Assembly: GCF_900766305.1 (NCBI RefSeq)
Contig: NZ_CAAFUZ010000095.1
Coordinates: 1-10,265 of the forward strand
Direction of reading: 5' to 3'
Origin: an uncultured Gemella sp.
GTDB taxonomy: Bacteria; Bacillota; Bacilli; Staphylococcales; Gemellaceae
Length of the DNA stretch: 10,265 nucleotides
Numbering within the stretch: the first letter of the stretch is position 1; every line of letters starts with the position of its first letter. Of the stretch, positions 7,846-10,265 are shown in pieces. A program made the position numbers and the translations under genes. The notes under the pieces are model-generated. The model had not been told where the DNA came from. It saw nothing but the letters and a program-made list of their open reading frames with translations, and did no database searches.

Positions 7846-7902
7846 AACGGGGGTAACTTTTAAAATCGATTTTGAAAATAATGGTTTTAAGTTACTCTCG
7901 TT
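7846..7902 (+). ncRNA. Long hairpin in the region upstream of rho (candidate leader RNA structure)
   Basis: AACGGGGGTAACTT (7846-7859) pairs with AAGTTACTCTCGTT (7889-7902) over 14 consecutive positions, two of them G-U. AAAA (7862-7865) can add four pairs with TTTT (7885-7888) after a two-base bulge. The G-U pairs would be C-A mismatches in the opposite transcript, so the structure suits plus-strand RNA. The 3' side continues with TAAAGTTATTAGG and no U-run, so it is not a standard intrinsic terminator. It lies 35 bases after the transporter stop and about 96 bases before rho. It could stabilise the end of the upstream mRNA or regulate rho. Confidence 0.5.
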
Positions 7903-7936
7903 TAAAGTTATTAGGAATTTTTAAAAATTTTAAATA

Positions 7937-7961
7937 AAATATTTTTCTTGAAATATTTTTC
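7937..7961 (+). repeat. Direct repeat of AAATATTTTTC upstream of rho
   Basis: AAATATTTTTC occurs at 7937-7947 and 7951-7961, 14 bases apart, separated by TTG. It lies in the A+T-rich stretch before rho, where a promoter would be expected. A TTGAAA at 7948-7953 and TACTAT at 7974-7979 are spaced 20 bases apart, too long for a convincing sigma-A promoter. The repeat may be a protein site or simple A+T coincidence. Confidence 0.35.
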
Positions 7962-7987
7962 GTTAGATTTCTGTACTATATACAGAG

Positions 7988-7995
7988 AAAGGAAG
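7988..7995 (+). promoter_or_regulatory. Ribosome binding site that decides the rho start
   Basis: AAAGGAAG lies 3 bases before the ATG at 7999, with its AAGGA core about 5 bases away. An in-frame TTG at 7948 would add 17 residues (KYFSLDFCTIYRERKK) that do not resemble Rho and would contain this site, so 7999 is preferred. Confidence 0.7.
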
Positions 7996-7998
7996 AAA

Positions 7999-9267
7999 AT
8001 GAGTAACGTTAAATTTGATGAAATGTATAAAAGTATGAATACTAAAGAACTTACAGCTTTAGCAAAAGAACTTGGTGTTCCAAGATATTATACATTAAAT
8101 AAAAAAGAATTAGTTTTAGCAATTTTAGAAAAACAATCAGTTAGTGAGGAACATTATTATGCTTCTGGAATTTTAGATGATATTCATCCAGAGAACGGTT
8201 TTGGTTTTCTAAGAACGGTTGACTATAAAAAAGGAGAGACGGATATTTATATTTCCGCTTCTCAAATTCGCCGTTTTGAGTTGAAAAAAGGTGACGAAGT
8301 CTATGGAAAAGTTCGTAAACCTCGTGAAGGTGAAAGATTTGCAGGTATTCTTCAAGTCGATAAAGTTAACGATGTTGATGCAGAAGTTGCAAAAGGTAGA
8401 GCACATTTCCAAGCGTTAACACCGATTTATCCGAATCAAAAAATTGTTTTAGAGACTACTAAGGAAAAACTTTCTACAAGATTTGTTGATTTGGTAGCAC
8501 CGATTGGATTTGGTCAACGTGGATTGATTGTTGCACCACCAAAAGTTGGGAAAACAACATTACTAAAAGATATTGCAAATTCAATTAGAAAAAATTATCC
8601 TGATAAGAAGTTAATTATTCTTTTAATTGACGAAAGACCTGAAGAGGTTACTGATATGGAAAGATCGGTAAAAGGAGCAGATGTTGTAAGTTCAACATTT
8701 GATGAGACTTCTGAAAATCATATCAAAGTAGCTGAATTGGTAATTGAGCACGCTAAACGTCGAGTAGAACTTGGTCAAGATGTAATTATACTTATGGATA
8801 GTATTACAAGATTAGCACGAGCTTATAACATAGTTGAGCCAAGTAGTGGTAAAGTCCTAAGTGGAGGGGTAGATCCATCGAGCCTTCACAAGCCAAAAGC
8901 ATTCTTTGGAGCTGCAAGGAATGTAGAAGGTGGGGGAAGTTTAACTATAATCGCTACTGCCTTAATTAATACTGGTTCGAGAATGGATGATTTAATATTC
9001 GAAGAGTTTAAAGGTACTGGTAATATGGAGATAGTATTATCACCAGAACTAGCTTCAAGAAGAGTTTATCCGGCTATTGATTTCTTGAAGAGTTCTACAA
9101 GAAAAGAAGATTTATTACTAACGGAAGATGAAGTAAAAATCTTATGGCAAACACGTAGAAAGCTTGAAGATGTTAGTGAACCAACAATCGGGGTTTTAAA
9201 TCATCTTAGAAAACACGAAAGTAATGCGGACTACATTGCTGAAATGAAAAAATTCATAAGAGATTAA
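7999..9267 (+). CDS. rho: Transcription termination factor Rho
   Basis: A 422-residue hexameric RNA helicase/translocase that ends transcription of untranslated RNA; family members are about 420 residues. The N-terminal helical Rho_N domain is at about 10-45 ([21 protein letters not shown]). The cold-shock RNA-binding domain at about 52-120 carries NGFGFLR (66-72). The RecA-type ATPase has Walker A PPKVGKTT (180-187), the catalytic Glu region [12 protein letters not shown], and Walker B VIILMDS with D267. [21 protein letters not shown], from about 288, covers the secondary RNA-binding Q loop. The conserved [37 protein letters not shown] block follows. All key residues are present, so it should be active. 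rpmE and the murA/fba genes often found beside rho in Bacillales are not in the window. No intrinsic terminator separates it from the transporter upstream, and its promoter is not obvious. Its presence argues against Streptococcus. Confidence 0.97.
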   Translation: MSNVKFDEMYKSMNTKELTALAKELGVPRYYTLNKKELVLAILEKQSVSEEHYYASGILDDIHPENGFGFLRTVDYKKGETDIYISASQIRRFELKKGDEVYGKVRKPREGERFAGILQVDKVNDVDAEVAKGRAHFQALTPIYPNQKIVLETTKEKLSTRFVDLVAPIGFGQRGLIVAPPKVGKTTLLKDIANSIRKNYPDKKLIILLIDERPEEVTDMERSVKGADVVSSTFDETSENHIKVAELVIEHAKRRVELGQDVIILMDSITRLARAYNIVEPSSGKVLSGGVDPSSLHKPKAFFGAARNVEGGGSLTIIATALINTGSRMDDLIFEEFKGTGNMEIVLSPELASRRVYPAIDFLKSSTRKEDLLLTEDEVKILWQTRRKLEDVSEPTIGVLNHLRKHESNADYIAEMKKFIRD

Positions 9268-9280
9268 TGTTTAAAACTAT

Positions 9281-9320
9281 ATGATTATTAGACAGGCTAT
9301 AGTGTCTATGGTATAATCAT
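9281..9320 (+). promoter_or_regulatory. dedA promoter embedded in a nested inverted repeat (candidate operator)
   Basis: TAGACA (9289-9294), a 17-base spacer and TATAAT (9312-9317) with extended TG form a strong sigma-A promoter. The same bases make a nested dyad: ATGATTAT (9281-9288) matches ATAATCAT (9313-9320), and TAGACA (9289-9294) matches TGTCTA (9303-9308). The loop is 8 bases and there is a 4-base bulge on the right arm. The -35 therefore sits in the left arm and the -10 in the right arm. No T-run follows, so it is not a rho terminator. Transcription should start near 9324. Confidence 0.72.
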
Positions 9321-9337
9321 TAGGACATATTAATTTT

Positions 9338-9343
9338 AGGAGG
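9338..9343 (+). promoter_or_regulatory. Ribosome binding site for the TTG start of dedA
   Basis: A perfect AGGAGG 6 bases before TTG at 9350. No ATG lies at a suitable distance, so the TTG start is well supported. Confidence 0.8.
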
Positions 9344-9349
9344 ATTACA

Positions 9350-9994
9350 TTGGAAACAATTAAATTTTTAATTGATTTTGTATTGCATATTGACAAACAT
9401 CTTGGTGAATTAATGACACAACATGGACCATGGTGGATGTATGGGATAATATTTTTAATTATCTTTATTGAAACTGGTGTTGTGTTTATGCCGTTTTTAC
9501 CAGGTGATTCATTATTGTTCGCTAGTGGTGCATTGTGGGCTGCAACAGGGAATAACATCTTTTTATTATTATTCTTATGTGTAAGTGCCGCAGTAATTGG
9601 TGATAATTGTAACTATTTTATTGGAAGAAACTTCTCTGATTATCTAAAGAGTAAAGCGTGGTTTAAAAAGTTTGTGTCTGATGAGAACATAAAGGACGCT
9701 GAAAACTTTGTAGCAAAACATGGAGGAAAGTCTATTTTCTTAGCGAGATTTTTCCCGATTATTCGTACAATAGTTCCATTTATCGTAGGAGCTGGTAAGA
9801 TGAAATATTCTAAGTTTAGAGTTATTGACTTTTTCGGAGGACTTTGCTGGTGTACATTATTTATATCAGTAGGGTATTTCTTTGGAAACATTTCATATGT
9901 TAAGAAAAACTTTTCAGTAGTTGTAATTGCTATTGTTTTAATCAGCTTAATTCCGATAATAGTAGGGGCAATTAAGTCTAGAAAAAAAGCATAA
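9350..9994 (+). CDS. DedA-family membrane protein (VTT/SNARE-associated domain)
   Basis: A 214-residue integral membrane protein of the DedA family, of usual length. Members act in membrane homeostasis, and several flip undecaprenyl phosphate or phospholipids. Hydrophobic segments lie near 30-48, 53-66, 68-92 (two re-entrant or membrane parts), 127-148, 158-180 and 187-207. Family signatures are E41 with FMPFLPGDSLLFASG (46-60), GDNCNYFIGR (84-93), and FLARFFPIIRTIVPFIVGAG (130-149) with the conserved R133 and R139. The tail KSRKKA is basic and probably cytoplasmic. Translation starts at TTG. It has its own promoter and terminator, so it is a single-gene unit after rho. The family is firm; which lipid it handles cannot be read from sequence. 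Confidence 0.92.
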   Translation: METIKFLIDFVLHIDKHLGELMTQHGPWWMYGIIFLIIFIETGVVFMPFLPGDSLLFASGALWAATGNNIFLLLFLCVSAAVIGDNCNYFIGRNFSDYLKSKAWFKKFVSDENIKDAENFVAKHGGKSIFLARFFPIIRTIVPFIVGAGKMKYSKFRVIDFFGGLCWCTLFISVGYFFGNISYVKKNFSVVVIAIVLISLIPIIVGAIKSRKKA

Positions 9995-10009
9995 AATAAT
10001 AGGGTGTAT

Positions 10010-10053
10010 AATAATTAGTGTGGATGAGAAAAATCCATACTAATTATTTTTTT
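10010..10053 (+). terminator. Intrinsic terminator of dedA
   Basis: AATAATTAGTGTGGAT (10010-10025) pairs with ATCCATACTAATTATT (10033-10048) over 16 bp with one G-U pair and a 7-base GAGAAAA loop. Seven T's run at 10047-10053. It begins 15 bases after the dedA stop codon. Confidence 0.93.
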
Positions 10054-10111
10054 ATTAATTAAGAAAGTAGTTACAAAAGAAATATTTGTACATTTTGTTA
10101 TACAAAAAAGT

Positions 10112-10265
10112 AAGGGGCTGACCCAAAAGTACTAGATTTTAAAAATAGTTTACATGAGAACTCATAGCCTCAGCAGTAGACACAATCCAATCAGTTTCGT
10201 CTTATGACTCACTTCTTGGTGTGTCCTTGCATACGTTATACGTAAGAATTTTAACGTGCCTTTGG
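10112..10265. repeat. Probable dispersed intergenic repeat or mobile-element remnant (runs off the right edge)
   Basis: From AGGGGCTGACCCAAAAGT (10113-10130) to the edge the composition becomes less A+T-rich than nearby intergenic DNA and no gene is convincing. On the minus strand, one frame from 10264 is open except for one TAA at 10202-10204. Its last part (10201-10139) would read DETDWIVSTAEAMSSHVNYF then stop. Another frame is open from 10263 to 10162. Neither has an RBS. A GGGGCTGACCCAAAAG-type start is what I associate with repeated intergenic elements in Gemella-like genomes, but only from memory. It could also be the end of an insertion sequence beyond the edge. Confidence 0.4.

Noticed and set aside
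7911..7935. AATTTTTAAAAATT palindrome as a terminator for the transporter gene
   Set aside because: Made only of A and T, very weak stem, and not followed by a clear U-run.
7948..7998. N-terminal extension of rho from TTG 7948
   Set aside because: The added residues do not look like Rho and include the RBS for the ATG at 7999.
8209..8412. 67-codon minus-strand frame opposite rho
   Set aside because: Overlaps the highly conserved Rho RNA-binding domain and shows no known motif or RBS. The minus-strand frames at 9277-9558 and 9640-9891 opposite dedA were rejected for the same reason.

Overview
The window is strongly A+T-rich, has good AGGAGG-type ribosome binding sites, extended -10 promoters (TGGTATAAT occurs three times), TTG and GTG starts, and an AddA-type recombination nuclease. 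This points to a low-GC Firmicute of the class Bacilli. Rho argues against Streptococcus, which lacks it. My best guess is Gemella or a close relative, but this rests on overall style and remembered family distribution, not on a search.

Layout. The left edge (1-25) ends in a sequence that looks like the terminal inverted repeat of an ISL3-type insertion sequence. A YkuE-like metallophosphoesterase follows on the minus strand (57-887). It is transcribed divergently from addA (1010-4663), which encodes the helicase-nuclease of the AddAB double-strand-break repair enzyme. The addB partner that is normally adjacent is not in the window. A strong promoter at 4700-4728 then appears to drive a compact three-gene unit (4763-7810). 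Its genes are a NagB/6-phosphogluconolactonase-fold protein that has lost most catalytic residues, an isochorismate-synthase (MenF/EntC)-fold protein that has also lost its catalytic residues, and an EamA-family 10-TM transporter. Next is a 188-base intergenic region with a long RNA-type hairpin, then rho (7999-9267). Last is dedA (9350-9994), with its own promoter inside an unusual dyad and a textbook intrinsic terminator (10010-10053). The right edge (10112-10265) holds non-coding sequence that looks like a dispersed repeat.

How the genes fit together. addA, rho and dedA are chromosomal housekeeping genes of unrelated function, each with its own control signals. The most unusual part is the 4763-7810 operon: two consecutive, intact, expressed-looking genes that seem to encode pseudoenzymes of two different metabolic folds, followed by a small-molecule transporter. 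No phage genes, CRISPR array, tRNA, rRNA or complete mobile element was found.
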